Shown here: positions 9,588 through 17,777 of the stretch, one piece after another
How positions within the stretch are numbered: position 1 is the first letter of the stretch
Layout of the letters: each line of letters opens with the position of its first letter
Source: an uncultured Clostridium sp.
GTDB lineage: Bacteria; Bacillota; Clostridia; TANB77; CAG-508
Assembly: GCA_902462295.1 (NCBI GenBank)
Contig: CABQAZ010000005.1
Location: forward strand, 1-64,000
DNA length: 64,000 nucleotides
Direction: 5' to 3'
Made by a program: the position numbers and the translations under genes
Notes under the pieces: generated by a model
What the model was told of the DNA's origin: nothing
Databases searched by the model: none
Seen by the model: the letters and a program-made list of their open reading frames with translations, nothing else

Positions 9588-9843
9588 AACTGTACATAGT
9601 GAATTACAAATTTTCAAATAAATGAAAAAACTCCACTAAATTAATAAGTTTTTTCAAAATTTTGAAAAAAGTTTGAAAAAAATAAATGAAAAGAAAAAAT
9701 ACTGATAAAATTTGAAAAAAATTAAAAGATAGAATATTTATTTACAACTGTGCTACAAAATTACAGAAACGTAGCACAATTGTAAAAAATCAATATAAAC
9801 TTAAGTATTTATGAAGCAAATTTAAAAATTACATCCATAACAT
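9588..9843. other. Non-coding AT-rich gap with an inverted repeat at 9742-9785
   Basis: No open frame of note is present. The one clear structure is an inverted repeat in which TTACAACTGTGCTAC (9742-9756) faces GTAGCACAATTGTAA (9771-9785) with one mismatch and a 14-base gap. No T-run follows on either strand, so it is not an obvious terminator. It could be an operator or a remnant of a mobile-element end, since a TnpV-like remnant begins just to the right. Confidence 0.45.
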
Positions 9844-10131
9844 CTACACCAACTTAACCTCTTCCATCACAAACTCATCCGCCATTTCCTGAATCATATA
9901 AATATAATTAACCTGCTTAACAAAACTCTCATTCTCAGAAGGAGCAGGAAACCTTTGTTTAAGTTCAAACTCAACCAAATTAGCATAACCCTTCAAATGA
10001 TATTCAAACTCCAACAAATAATCCATAACAGAACCATCCATAACCAAACGAGAAAACTTAAAAGGCTTATACTCTTCCAAATACTTCTTAGCCCAAACAC
10101 CATATTTACCTAGTTTCAAATTTACCACCAC
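9844..10131 (-). CDS. TnpV-like transposon-associated protein (short form)
   Basis: The 95-residue product contains LGKYGVWAKKYLEEYKPFK and a C-terminal helix ending in MADEFVMEEVKLV. This resembles the TnpV family pattern (GKYG...YLEEHRP... and a final ...AEEIIxxELIY), usually carried by conjugative or integrative elements. Typical TnpV proteins have about 20 extra N-terminal residues, so this copy may be truncated. The start is GTG and overlaps the end of the upstream frameshifted small gene. No transposase or recombinase was found nearby, so I read it as debris of an old element. Family assignment rests on visual similarity only. Confidence 0.5.
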   Translation of the reverse strand: MVVNLKLGKYGVWAKKYLEEYKPFKFSRLVMDGSVMDYLLEFEYHLKGYANLVEFELKQRFPAPSENESFVKQVNYIYMIQEMADEFVMEEVKLV

Positions 10132-10412
10132 CCAAACTCATAATAACCAAATTCAAGCAATCACCAAAACCAGCCCTATAATATTTATCATTCCAATAAC
10201 CAATATAATCAAGATAATTTTCATCAAGCTTGTCCAATTGCTTTTGAACATACTTCTTATTACAAACTTGCAACATTTTTCAAAATATTATCACAATACT
10301 TATCAAACTCAATCAAATGTCCTTTATCTTCTTCAGTAAGTCTGCTCAAACACTCATCTCTAAAAATAATCCATTCTTTCATCAAATCATTAACTTTATT
10401 ATCTAAATCCAT
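10106..10412 (-). pseudogene. Small hypothetical protein gene with a frameshift
   Basis: On the minus strand an ATG at 10412, preceded by AAAGGAATG, opens MDLDNKVNDLMKEWIIF and runs about 50 residues to tandem TAA stops. A +1 shift just before them lets the reading continue as CNKKYVQKQLDKLDENYLDY and then WNDKYYRAGFGDCLNLVIM to the TAA at 10106-10108. The joined product of about 100 residues looks like a small helical protein often found beside TnpV-like genes in Firmicutes mobile elements, though I cannot name the family. The shift is at AGT TTG TAA, not at a CGG. Decay of a mobile-element cargo gene is the simplest explanation. Confidence 0.5.
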
Positions 10413-10827
10413 AAAAATCATTCCTTTCAAAATTTAATTAAAAATCTAAAATAGTAATAAAAATTCATTTAAAAAAATAATCAAAATCGTAAAAAATAAA
10501 TTTAATTACTATTAGAAATCAAATACAATTAGTAAAAATCTCCTAAAATATTCCAATAAAAATTGGGGAGAAATTGGGGATCAAATTTTCAAAATCACCC
10601 CAATTTTAACAAAATTACACACTAAACGAAAATCCAGCAAAGCACTAATATCACTAGCATACAATACAATTCAACACATCTAATAAAATATGTTATGTAA
10701 CCCTCATAACCCCAAGGTCATAAATTTGAGAAACTATCACGAAAAGAAAACAAGCAAAAAATGTACAAAATATATTTAAATAATCAAAAGTAAGTGATAT
10801 AATGAAAAAAAGAAAGGAGAGGTATAT
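10413..10827. other. Non-coding region upstream of the Nudix gene
   Basis: No supported gene is present. AATTGGGGAG (10561) and AAATTGGGGATC (10571) form a short direct repeat, and CACCCCAATTTT (10597) is its inverted partner, giving a possible hairpin. The minus strand has short protein-like stretches between stops that could be recombinase remnants, but this is too weak to call. TATAAT at 10798-10803 may be the -10 box of the Nudix gene; no good -35 box was seen. Confidence 0.35.
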
Positions 10828-11301
10828 ATGGATATAACAATAGATGTAGAAGATTACAAATTAAATGTAAGAGCATGTGGAGTAATGATTCACAACGGTA
10901 AAATCTTAGTACACAAAAATATTAAATCAAATCACTATGCACTAATTGGAGGAAGAGTAGAAATAGGAGAAAACTCTGCTGACACAATAAAAAGAGAAAT
11001 TAAAGAAGAATTAGGAAAAGACATTGAAATAAAAGGATATATAGCTACAGTTGAAAACTTTTTCAAAATGAAAGAAGCAAAATATCATGAGATAATGTTT
11101 GTACATAAAATAGAATTTACAGAAAAAGAAGACCAAAAAATAGAATATACAATGAAAAATATTGAGGGCAAAGACTATTTACAATATGAATGGATAGAAT
11201 TAAAAAAAATAGATGAATATCCATTGTTACCAGAAGTAATAAAAGAAATTTTAAAAGAGAATAAATTTCCAACACATAAAATAAATAATGACTTAAAATA
11301 A
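10828..11301 (+). CDS. Nudix hydrolase
   Basis: The 157-residue protein has a Nudix box: GRVEIGENSADTIK followed by REIKEELG, matching G-x5-E-x7-R-E-U-x-E-E-x-G with the metal-binding glutamates present. The fold starts with VRACGVMIHNGKILVH, a usual first strand pair. Nudix enzymes hydrolyse nucleoside diphosphates linked to another group; the substrate cannot be told from the sequence. It starts after AGAAAGGAGAGG and stands alone between mobile-element debris and a convergent small ORF. The gene may be transferred cargo or a normal accessory gene. Confidence 0.9.
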   Translation: MDITIDVEDYKLNVRACGVMIHNGKILVHKNIKSNHYALIGGRVEIGENSADTIKREIKEELGKDIEIKGYIATVENFFKMKEAKYHEIMFVHKIEFTEKEDQKIEYTMKNIEGKDYLQYEWIELKKIDEYPLLPEVIKEILKENKFPTHKINNDLK

Positions 11302-11352
11302 ATATAAATTAAAAATTCATTTTAGTATTTGATAAGTATATAAAAAATAAAA

Positions 11353-11375
11353 TGGTGTTCTGATTTAGAACACCA
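11353..11375 (-). terminator. Intrinsic terminator of the minus-strand small ORF
   Basis: TGGTGTTCT and AGAACACCA form a perfect nine-base-pair stem with a five-base loop. On the minus strand it is followed by ATTTTATTTTTTA, so it ends transcription coming from 11528 leftwards. It also lies about 50 bases after the Nudix stop on the plus strand, where the T-run is missing. Confidence 0.65.
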
Positions 11376-11402
11376 TAGGAGGTTTTACCCGTTATAAGAA
11401 AA

Positions 11403-11528
11403 TTAAGAATTCTTCTTTTTGTTTTTATTCAAACGTTCATATATAAATAAAAACAAATGAGGTAATGGTAAAATAACATAAGTTGGATGTTTACGAGTTT
11501 TTCTAAATCTAAAAGTCTTTTTTATCAT
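11403..11528 (-). CDS. 41-residue small basic protein
   Basis: A small open frame on the minus strand begins with ATG at 11528, seven bases after a perfect GGAGG, and ends at 11403, 28 bases before a matching intrinsic terminator. The peptide has a basic N-terminus (MIKKTFRFRKTRKHPTY), a hydrophobic middle (VILPLPHLFLFIY) and a lysine-rich end (NKNKKKNS). The basic-hydrophobic-basic layout resembles small membrane-binding peptides or type I toxins, but the family is unknown. The ribosome binding site and terminator together make a real gene likely. Confidence 0.6.
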   Translation of the reverse strand: MIKKTFRFRKTRKHPTYVILPLPHLFLFIYERLNKNKKKNS

Positions 11529-11772
11529 AATAATACCTCCATAAATTTTTTATTTATAATATCACAAAATGAGAAAAATTACAAGGTGTACATAAAATGA
11601 AAAATTATAAAAGAAAAGTACTTGATAATTATTTTTGTTTATGATATATAAACAACTATACAAAAGGATAAAAATGTAAAATAAAAAGTAAGAAATAGTT
11701 GAAAAATGAACATTTAAATTGAATATTTGATATGGTAAATTATTAAAATTAATAAAGAAAAGAGTGAAGCAA

Positions 11773-12327
11773 ATGAAAATATTAAAAAATGATTTACAAA
11801 ATGAACTAAATTTAAGAACAGAAAAGGATTTCCCCAAAAAAGGAATTGAGTTTATTGACATAATGCCACTAATAATACAAAAAGAAACATTCAATGAAAT
11901 AATAGAAAAATTCACAAAAGAAATAAAAGACAAAGAAATAGATTATATAGTAGGTCCAGAATCAAGAGGATTTATTTTAGGTTCAGCAATAGCAAGTAAA
12001 TTAAGAGTGGGATTTGTACCAGCAAGAAAAGGGGGAAAACTACCGCCATCAACAGTGGAAATGCAATTTGAATATGAAAAGGAATATGGAAAAGACAAGT
12101 TGGAATTACCGAAATTAGTAAATCAAGAATATAAAGGAAAGAAATTTTATATAGTTGATGATATATATGCAACAGGAAACACAATGAAATCAATAAAAAA
12201 AGTAATTGAAGAACTTGGTGGAATAGTTGTTGGCAAAGGAGTAATAATGAATATTGTAGAATTAAACAATGATAAAAACATATTTTCTTTGTTAGATATT
12301 AATGAGGAGGAAATGAATGTTAAGTAA
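11773..12327 (+). CDS. apt: Adenine phosphoribosyltransferase
   Basis: The enzyme makes AMP from adenine and PRPP in purine salvage. Visible family marks are DFPKKGIEFIDIMPL near the start, GPESRGFILGSAIA and FVPARKGGKLPP in the middle, and the PRPP-binding loop IVDDIYATGNTM. I prefer ATG at 11773 (184 residues, AAGAG eight bases upstream) over the in-frame GTG at 11764. Its last 11 bases overlap the next gene, a PTS IIA, and GAGGAGG for that gene lies inside apt, so the two are coupled. Apt normally has GG in the loop where this copy has GN, a mild variant. Confidence 0.88.
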   Translation: MKILKNDLQNELNLRTEKDFPKKGIEFIDIMPLIIQKETFNEIIEKFTKEIKDKEIDYIVGPESRGFILGSAIASKLRVGFVPARKGGKLPPSTVEMQFEYEKEYGKDKLELPKLVNQEYKGKKFYIVDDIYATGNTMKSIKKVIEELGGIVVGKGVIMNIVELNNDKNIFSLLDINEEEMNVK

Positions 12328-12763
12328 TGTACTAAAAAAAGAGTATATAAAATTAAATGTAGAATGTAAAGATTGGGAAGAAGCCATTAGAAAAACAGGA
12401 GAAATATTAGTAGAAAAAGAATTGGTAACAGAAGAATATATAGAAGAAACAATCAGGGGAGTAAGAGAACTGGGACCATATATAGTAGTAACAAAAGGAG
12501 TTGCAATGCCACATTCAACAAATAGTATAGGTGTTAATAGAAATGGGGTATCATTATTAACGTTAAAAGAACCAATTAAATTTGGAAGTAAAGAAAATGA
12601 TCCTGTTTATAATATTTTTATGCTAGCTACAACAGATATAGAGTCACATTTAACAGCATTAAGTAGTTTATCTGATTTACTCAAAAAACAAGAGTTTTTT
12701 GATGTTATAAAAAATGCAAATAATCCAGAAACTATTATTAATTACATTAAAGCAAATGAATAA
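12317..12763 (+). CDS. PTS sugar transporter IIA component (mannitol/fructose/ascorbate type)
   Basis: The 148-residue domain contains GPYIVVTKGVAMPHS, in which the histidine is the usual phosphorylation site of type 2 IIA domains. The pattern is closest to UlaC-like ascorbate IIA proteins. No IIB or IIC permease gene lies nearby, so it either serves a transporter encoded elsewhere or has a regulatory role. It overlaps apt by 11 bases and is followed after 26 bases by the split transketolase genes. A link between IIA and transketolase fits pentose or ascorbate-type sugar use, but that is inference. Confidence 0.85.
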   Translation: MLSNVLKKEYIKLNVECKDWEEAIRKTGEILVEKELVTEEYIEETIRGVRELGPYIVVTKGVAMPHSTNSIGVNRNGVSLLTLKEPIKFGSKENDPVYNIFMLATTDIESHLTALSSLSDLLKKQEFFDVIKNANNPETIINYIKANE

Positions 12764-12789
12764 ATAAAATTTGTAAAGGAGATAACAAT

Positions 12790-13599
12790 ATGGTTGATAT
12801 AGATAATTTAAAAAAATTGGCCAATGAAAATAGGAAAAAGATAATTGAAATGATATATAAAGGAAAGGCTGGACATCCAGGTGGTTCATTATCTGTTATA
12901 GATATGTTAACAGCTATATATGAGATGGATGTTGATTTTAATACAAGTCCACGTAGTAGAGTTGTGTTATCTAAAGGACATGCTGTTCCTGCTCAATATG
13001 CAGTTTTATGTTCAAAGGGAATAATTTCAGAAGAAGAATTAGGAACATTTAGAACAATAAACTCAAGACTTCAAGGTCATCCATATACTGGAACAATACC
13101 AGAAGTAGATGCAACAACAGGTTTACTTGGACAAGGGCTTTCAATAGCAGTAGGCATGGCAATTACAAAGAAAAATAAAAATGATAATAGTCATGTATAT
13201 GCAATATTAGGAGATGGTGAAATGCAAGAGGGACAAATTTGGGAGTCTTTATTGCAATCAGCACATTATAAATTGGATAATTTAATAATTGTAATAGATT
13301 ATAATAAACTATCTTCATTTGATGCCGTAAATGATTCAATAAATTTAGAACCATTAGTAGATAAAATGAGAGCTTTTAATTTCCATGTGATAGAGTTAGA
13401 TGGTAATGATATGGAACAAGTAGTAAATGGACTAAATGAAGCATATACAGTAAATGATAAGCCAATAGTAATAATTTCTAATACTGTAAAAGGCAAAGGA
13501 GTATCTTTTATGGAGAACAACCCTAAATGGCATAGTGGGGCAATTTCAGATGAAGAATATAAAATAGCCATGAATGACTTACAAAAAGAGGAGGAATAG
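12790..13599 (+). CDS. Transketolase, N-terminal subunit
   Basis: The 269-residue product is the thiamine-diphosphate-binding half of a split transketolase, which moves two-carbon units between sugar phosphates in the pentose phosphate pathway. GKAGHPGGSLSVIDML and SKGHAVPAQYA are typical near the N-terminus, and GDGEMQEGQIWES carries the GDG part of the thiamine-diphosphate metal motif. The start follows AAAGGAG. The C-terminal half begins two bases after the stop, so the subunits are made together in equal amounts. Split transketolases are usual in many Firmicutes and archaea. Confidence 0.93.
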   Translation: MVDIDNLKKLANENRKKIIEMIYKGKAGHPGGSLSVIDMLTAIYEMDVDFNTSPRSRVVLSKGHAVPAQYAVLCSKGIISEEELGTFRTINSRLQGHPYTGTIPEVDATTGLLGQGLSIAVGMAITKKNKNDNSHVYAILGDGEMQEGQIWESLLQSAHYKLDNLIIVIDYNKLSSFDAVNDSINLEPLVDKMRAFNFHVIELDGNDMEQVVNGLNEAYTVNDKPIVIISNTVKGKGVSFMENNPKWHSGAISDEEYKIAMNDLQKEEE

Positions 13600-13601
13600 A
13601 A

Positions 13602-14537
13602 ATGGAATATACAGAGGTTTGTTTAAGAGATAAAATTGGTGAATTTTTATGCGAGTTTGCTGAAAATGATGATAGAATATATGTTATTGATAGTGATTTG
13701 GCAAAATCTACCAAAACGTTAGTTTTTAAAGATAAATATCCTAATCGTTTTATACAAGCAGGAATAGCAGAGGCAAGTGCAGTTTCTATTGCTGATGGAA
13801 TTTCTGCAGAGGGAGGAATTCCATTCTATGTTAATTTTGCAACATTTGTGACTGGAACTGCATGGACACAAGTACGTCAATCAGCTTATGCAAACTCAAA
13901 TATTAAATTGATAGGTACATATGTTGGTATGGATAATGGTCCAGATGGAGCTTCACATCATGCTAATGAGGATATAGCACTTATGAGAATGATTCCAAAT
14001 ATGAAAGTATTAGTTCCTTCAAATGTAAGAGAATTAAAACAAGCAATTCAAATTGCAATTCAATATAATGGACCTGTTTATATTAGAGTTACAAGAGGTG
14101 TTGTGCCAGATGTTGAATTACAGGAAAATGTAAATATTGGAAAAGCAATTATGGTAGAGGATAATGGAGATGATTTTGCATTAATATATGAGGGAACGAC
14201 TGCAAGTTTAGCATATAAGTCTTTTGATGTTTTAAAAGAAAAAGGATATAATGGAAAACTTGTAAATATATTTTCAATAAAGCCAATAGATGTAGATTTA
14301 GTAAATAATATAGTTTCAACAACTAAGATAGTAGTTACTTTAGAAAATCATTCAATTTTGGGAGGCTTAGGCGGAGCTATTGCAGAATTGGTTTCTCAAA
14401 AATCAGTTCATGCTCCTATAGCTTATGTTGGAGTAGAAGATGTTTTTACAGAATCAGGTAAAGCTGATGATGTAAAATCAAAATATGGTTTAAATGTGAA
14501 TAATATAGTAAAAAAAATAGAAGATGTTATAAAGTAA
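13602..14537 (+). CDS. Transketolase, C-terminal subunit
   Basis: The 311-residue partner holds the pyrimidine-binding and C-terminal domains. Marks are RFIQAGIAEASAVSIADG, which includes the catalytic glutamate region, then GPDGASHHANEDIALMR, VYIRVTRG and the C-terminal VTLENHSILGGLGGAIAE. It pairs with the 12790-13599 gene and starts after AGAGGAGG that lies in the end of that gene. A hairpin terminator at 14550 closes the apt-IIA-transketolase unit. Confidence 0.93.
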   Translation: MEYTEVCLRDKIGEFLCEFAENDDRIYVIDSDLAKSTKTLVFKDKYPNRFIQAGIAEASAVSIADGISAEGGIPFYVNFATFVTGTAWTQVRQSAYANSNIKLIGTYVGMDNGPDGASHHANEDIALMRMIPNMKVLVPSNVRELKQAIQIAIQYNGPVYIRVTRGVVPDVELQENVNIGKAIMVEDNGDDFALIYEGTTASLAYKSFDVLKEKGYNGKLVNIFSIKPIDVDLVNNIVSTTKIVVTLENHSILGGLGGAIAELVSQKSVHAPIAYVGVEDVFTESGKADDVKSKYGLNVNNIVKKIEDVIK

Positions 14538-14549
14538 AAAATAAGAAAG

Positions 14550-14568
14550 AACCCCAGAATATGGGGTT
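14550..14568 (+). terminator. Terminator after the transketolase unit
   Basis: AACCCC (14550-14555) pairs with GGGGTT (14563-14568) around a seven-base loop, followed by the loosely T-rich TAAATTATATTTG. It lies 13 bases after the stop. The stem is short but GC-rich against a very AT-rich background. Confidence 0.6.
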
Positions 14569-14625
14569 TAAATTATATTTGTCGAAATTAGTCGAAATAA
14601 AATCTGGAAAAAATTTGAAAAAGTA

Positions 14626-14654
14626 TTGACAAAATAAAAAAAAAAAAATATAAT
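14626..14654 (+). promoter_or_regulatory. Consensus sigma-A promoter with a 13-A tract in the spacer
   Basis: TTGACA at 14626-14631 and TATAAT at 14649-14654 are both perfect and 17 bases apart. Positions 14636-14648 of the spacer are an unbroken run of 13 A. A leader of about 170 bases follows, with possible pairing of AGTAAC and AAATTT with downstream AAATTT and GTTAC, before the gene at 14830. Confidence 0.85.
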
Positions 14655-14829
14655 TTGGAGGAATTATATAATTTAAGTAACGTAAATTTTTTCTATGAAA
14701 TTTAAATCAGTTACATTTTATCAAAAAAAGTTATAACTTAAATCTTATCAATTAAAATTAAATTCAAGCAAAATAATAGATTTTACTATTATTATTATTT
14801 GTTAAATTCAAAATAGAGGAGGAAAAAAT

Positions 14830-15387
14830 ATAGAAAGTAAAGTATTAAAATTAAAAGAATTAATAAACAGTGAGGACAAAGAATTAATAAAAGAAATATT
14901 TAATAAAGAATTAAACTTAAAAATAAAAGAAATTAAATATGACAAAAATATACAATTATCAAACATTTCAGAATATGAGTTTGAATTAGTAAAAGTAAAA
15001 GCAATTATAGAAACTAATGAAGAAGTAGAAATGTATTTAAAAATGATAAAAAATAGTAGAATAAAAGAATCTATATTTTGCTATTGGTGTACAATATATG
15101 AAGAAGAATTATTTAAAACAAAAGAAATTGAAAATATAATAAACAAAGTTTTAATTTCAGAATTAAACAAAACAAAATATCATAAAAGAGTATTTTTAAC
15201 AATCGAAAATAACCAGACACAAATATTAGAAACAGGAACAGAAATCAATTTTATTGAAATATTTAATTATATAGAAGAAAAGAAAAAAGAAAAAAATCAA
15301 TTAGAAAGATTATATAAATATTTTGAAAAAAATAATGATGATGTTTTGTTAGTAGGAATAAAAATGAATAGAAACCAAGAGGAATAA
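14830..15387 (+). CDS. Hypothetical protein with an apparent ATA start codon
   Basis: An ATG at 15031 opens a 118-residue frame, but it has no ribosome binding site and the same frame stays open 67 codons further upstream. That longer frame begins exactly seven bases after a perfect GAGGAGG, where the codon is ATA at 14830-14832 rather than ATG. The 185-residue product is charged and probably alpha/beta, with FCYWCTIYEEELFKTKEIEN in the middle and a basic helical C-terminus. I do not recognise the family. The frame, strong ribosome binding site and strong promoter indicate a real gene with either an unusual start codon or a lost start. Confidence 0.6.
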   Translation: MESKVLKLKELINSEDKELIKEIFNKELNLKIKEIKYDKNIQLSNISEYEFELVKVKAIIETNEEVEMYLKMIKNSRIKESIFCYWCTIYEEELFKTKEIENIINKVLISELNKTKYHKRVFLTIENNQTQILETGTEINFIEIFNYIEEKKKEKNQLERLYKYFEKNNDDVLLVGIKMNRNQEE

Positions 15388-15394
15388 TATGGTA

Positions 15395-15423
15395 TTGATT
15401 TTTCGGACAAACTCTAGTATAAT
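15395..15423 (+). promoter_or_regulatory. Sigma-A promoter of the TSCPD gene
   Basis: TTGATT at 15395-15400 and TATAAT at 15418-15423 are 17 bases apart. The -10 box lies about 33 bases before the start of the TSCPD gene, whose ribosome binding site AAGGAGG follows. Confidence 0.7.
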
Positions 15424-15456
15424 AAAAAAAGAAATTTATATAAGGAGGAATGAAAA

Positions 15457-15708
15457 ATGGAATATAGATATACACCTCAAGGTGTTTGTTCAATGCAAAT
15501 GATTTTCGAGATAGATAATAATATAATAAAAAGTTTAAAAATTATAGGAGGTTGTCCAGGAAACACTATAGGAGTTTCAAGATTAGTAGTTGAAAAAAGT
15601 GTTGATGAAGTAATTGAAATGTTAAAGGGCATACCTTGTGGTTCAAGAGGAACATCTTGTCCAGATCAAGTAGCAATAGCTTTAGAAGAATATAAAAAAA
15701 GTCATTAA
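15457..15708 (+). CDS. TSCPD domain protein (TIGR03905 family)
   Basis: This 83-residue protein matches the TIGR03905 family from Clostridia: YTPQGVCSMQM at the start, IIGGCPGNTIGVSRLV in the middle, and GIPCGSRGTSCPDQVA containing the TSCPD motif. The cysteines suggest metal or iron-sulphur binding, as in related C-terminal domains of ribonucleotide reductases, but the role of the stand-alone family is not known to me. It has its own promoter and AAGGAGG site, and a convergent terminator at 15731 separates it from the minus-strand penicillin-binding protein. Confidence 0.85.
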   Translation: MEYRYTPQGVCSMQMIFEIDNNIIKSLKIIGGCPGNTIGVSRLVVEKSVDEVIEMLKGIPCGSRGTSCPDQVAIALEEYKKSH

Positions 15709-15730
15709 ATAAGTTAACACTTTATAAAAA

Positions 15731-15760
15731 AGAAGTGCACTATTTATATAATGCACTTCT
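15731..15760. terminator. Convergent terminator between the TSCPD and PBP genes
   Basis: AGAAGTGCA (15731-15739) pairs with TGCACTTCT (15752-15760). On the minus strand the stem is followed by a clear T-run, so it ends the penicillin-binding protein transcript. On the plus strand the tail is weaker, but the position after the TSCPD stop suits use in both directions. Confidence 0.7.
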
Positions 15761-15773
15761 TAATATAAAATTT

Positions 15774-17684
15774 CTAATATAAATCTTTTTCAGATATATT
15801 TGAATTATTTTCAGAATCTTTATTTCCAGTCTCTATATTCATATAAGGTAAAATTTCAGAAAGCATTTTTCCAGCAGTAGGTGCAGCAATTTGACCACCA
15901 TTATGATTAACACCTTCACCTGGATTTTTTAAAATAACAAGTAAAACTATTTTTGTATTTTCAACAGGTGAGATTGCTAAAAATGAAGCAACATATCCAT
16001 CTGAAGAACCATTAATAGGTTCAGATGTTCCTGTTTTTCCACCAACAGAATAGCCAGACATATTATCTTTAACACTATCATCATATTTAACTTTTTTTCC
16101 AGTACCAACTTCTACAACAGATTCCATCATCGAAGCAACTTTATCAGCAGTTTCTTTAGAAAATACTTGACGAACTTCTTGAGTATTAAATGTTGTTATT
16201 TCTCCAGTATCAGTATTTGTAATTTGGTCTACAATTTGAGGTTGTAGTAAAACACCATCATTAGCAATAGCTGATGCAGCAGTAATCATTTGAATAGGTG
16301 TAATAGTAAAACGTTGTCCAAATGACATTGTTCCTAACTCATGTGGTTTAATTTTATTTATATCATAAAATATTCCACCATTTTTGGGTTCACCCGAAAT
16401 AGAAATGCCAGTTTTAGTAAAAAATCCAAGAGCATCATAATATTTATAAGAACGTTCAGCTCCAATTCTTAATCCTAAGTCAACAAATGCAGGGTTACAA
16501 GAGTTTTCTAATGCTTGTCTTAATGATTGTGCACCATGTGAATTAGGATATTTATGACATTGAATTGGTCTAGGTTCACCCTGAATAGAATAAGAACCTG
16601 TGCAGTTAAAAGTTACAGTATCTGTATCTACAATATTTTCTTCTAAAGCTATTGCTGAAGTAACAATTTTAAAAACTGAACCTGGTTCATAAGTGTCGGT
16701 AATTGCTTTTGGTGTCCACATTCTATATAGTGATTTACTTTTATCTTCAGAAGAAAGAGAATCCCAAGTTTTTGCTAAATATGAGTTTGGAGTATTTTGA
16801 TCATTACAGTCATAATTAGGATAATCTGCCATTGCTAGAATTTTTCCAGTAGATGGATCCATTGCGATTGTTATTCCACTTTCACATTTATATTCATCAA
16901 CAGCTTCAGCAAGATGTTTTTCTACTATACTTTGGATGTTTGAATCTATTGTTAATGTGATGTCATAACCATTTTCTGCTGCTATATATGTTTGATTAGA
17001 ATTTGCTATTTCTGATTGACTAGCGTCTTTTAAACTAACAGATCTTCCAGCAGTACCACTAAGGAAAGAATTCCAAGATGATTCAATACCTGCTAATCCT
17101 TGATTATCAGCACCAACAAAACCTATAATTGTAGATGCTAAAGTTTTATATGGGTATGAACGAGAAGTGGTTTCTTCAAAACTGATACCTGTTGTAAATT
17201 TCAATTCTTTTTTCCAGTTGTTTATTGCATCAATTTTGTCCTGTTCAACTTCAGAAGCTATAAGAACTTTATCTGTAGAAGAAGTAATTTTGGAATATAG
17301 TTCATTATAGTCTAATTCTAAAATTGAAGATAATCCTTGTGCAACTATTGATTTATTATTATTTTCTTTTATAAGTGATGGAGTAATATACACTTTATCT
17401 GTTTCATAACTAATTGCTAATGGATTACCGGTAGAATCATATATTGTGCCTCTCTTAGCAGATATAGTTTCAGTTAAAGTTTGTTGGGAGGTTGCAAGTG
17501 TTTGTAAGTAATTTCCGCTAATAAATTGCAAGAAACCAACTCGTATAATTAAAGCAAACATAAATATTAAGATAATAATTAAAACACTAATTATTTTTTT
17601 CCTAGAAATTTTATTTGTAACATTTATATCACTTTTTGGTTTTGTTATTTTTCTTTTTGATTTTGTATTTTTTTTCTTATTCAT
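15774..17684 (-). CDS. Class B penicillin-binding protein (transpeptidase, PBP2/FtsI/SpoVD type)
   Basis: The 636-residue protein has a lysine-rich cytoplasmic tail, one membrane helix (VLIIILIFMFALIIRVGFLQF, roughly residues 35-55, shown here in part), a dimerisation domain starting at AKRGTIYDSTGNPLA, and a transpeptidase domain. The domain has all three catalytic motifs: SVFK in EPGSVFKI, SCN in ENSCNPAF and KTG in VGGKTGTS. Class B enzymes cross-link peptidoglycan for division, elongation or sporulation. No PASTA domain follows, unlike many SpoVD or PBP2x proteins. It lies alone on the minus strand, divergent from yifB and away from the mur cluster at 23-28 kb. Confidence 0.9.
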   Translation of the reverse strand: MNKKKNTKSKRKITKPKSDINVTNKISRKKIISVLIIILIFMFALIIRVGFLQFISGNYLQTLATSQQTLTETISAKRGTIYDSTGNPLAISYETDKVYITPSLIKENNNKSIVAQGLSSILELDYNELYSKITSSTDKVLIASEVEQDKIDAINNWKKELKFTTGISFEETTSRSYPYKTLASTIIGFVGADNQGLAGIESSWNSFLSGTAGRSVSLKDASQSEIANSNQTYIAAENGYDITLTIDSNIQSIVEKHLAEAVDEYKCESGITIAMDPSTGKILAMADYPNYDCNDQNTPNSYLAKTWDSLSSEDKSKSLYRMWTPKAITDTYEPGSVFKIVTSAIALEENIVDTDTVTFNCTGSYSIQGEPRPIQCHKYPNSHGAQSLRQALENSCNPAFVDLGLRIGAERSYKYYDALGFFTKTGISISGEPKNGGIFYDINKIKPHELGTMSFGQRFTITPIQMITAASAIANDGVLLQPQIVDQITNTDTGEITTFNTQEVRQVFSKETADKVASMMESVVEVGTGKKVKYDDSVKDNMSGYSVGGKTGTSEPINGSSDGYVASFLAISPVENTKIVLLVILKNPGEGVNHNGGQIAAPTAGKMLSEILPYMNIETGNKDSENNSNISEKDLY

Positions 17685-17777
17685 AATATCACCATTCTTT
17701 TGTTAAAAATTTAGATATATTTTATAATAAAACATTACAAAAATCAATAAAAAAACTTAAATTTTAGGAGGGAAAAC

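Noticed and set aside
10543..10600. Minus-strand peptide-like stretch DFENLIPNFSPIFIGIF suggesting an integrase end
   Set aside because: It is too short and flanked by stops. The likeness to recombinase tails is an impression I cannot support.
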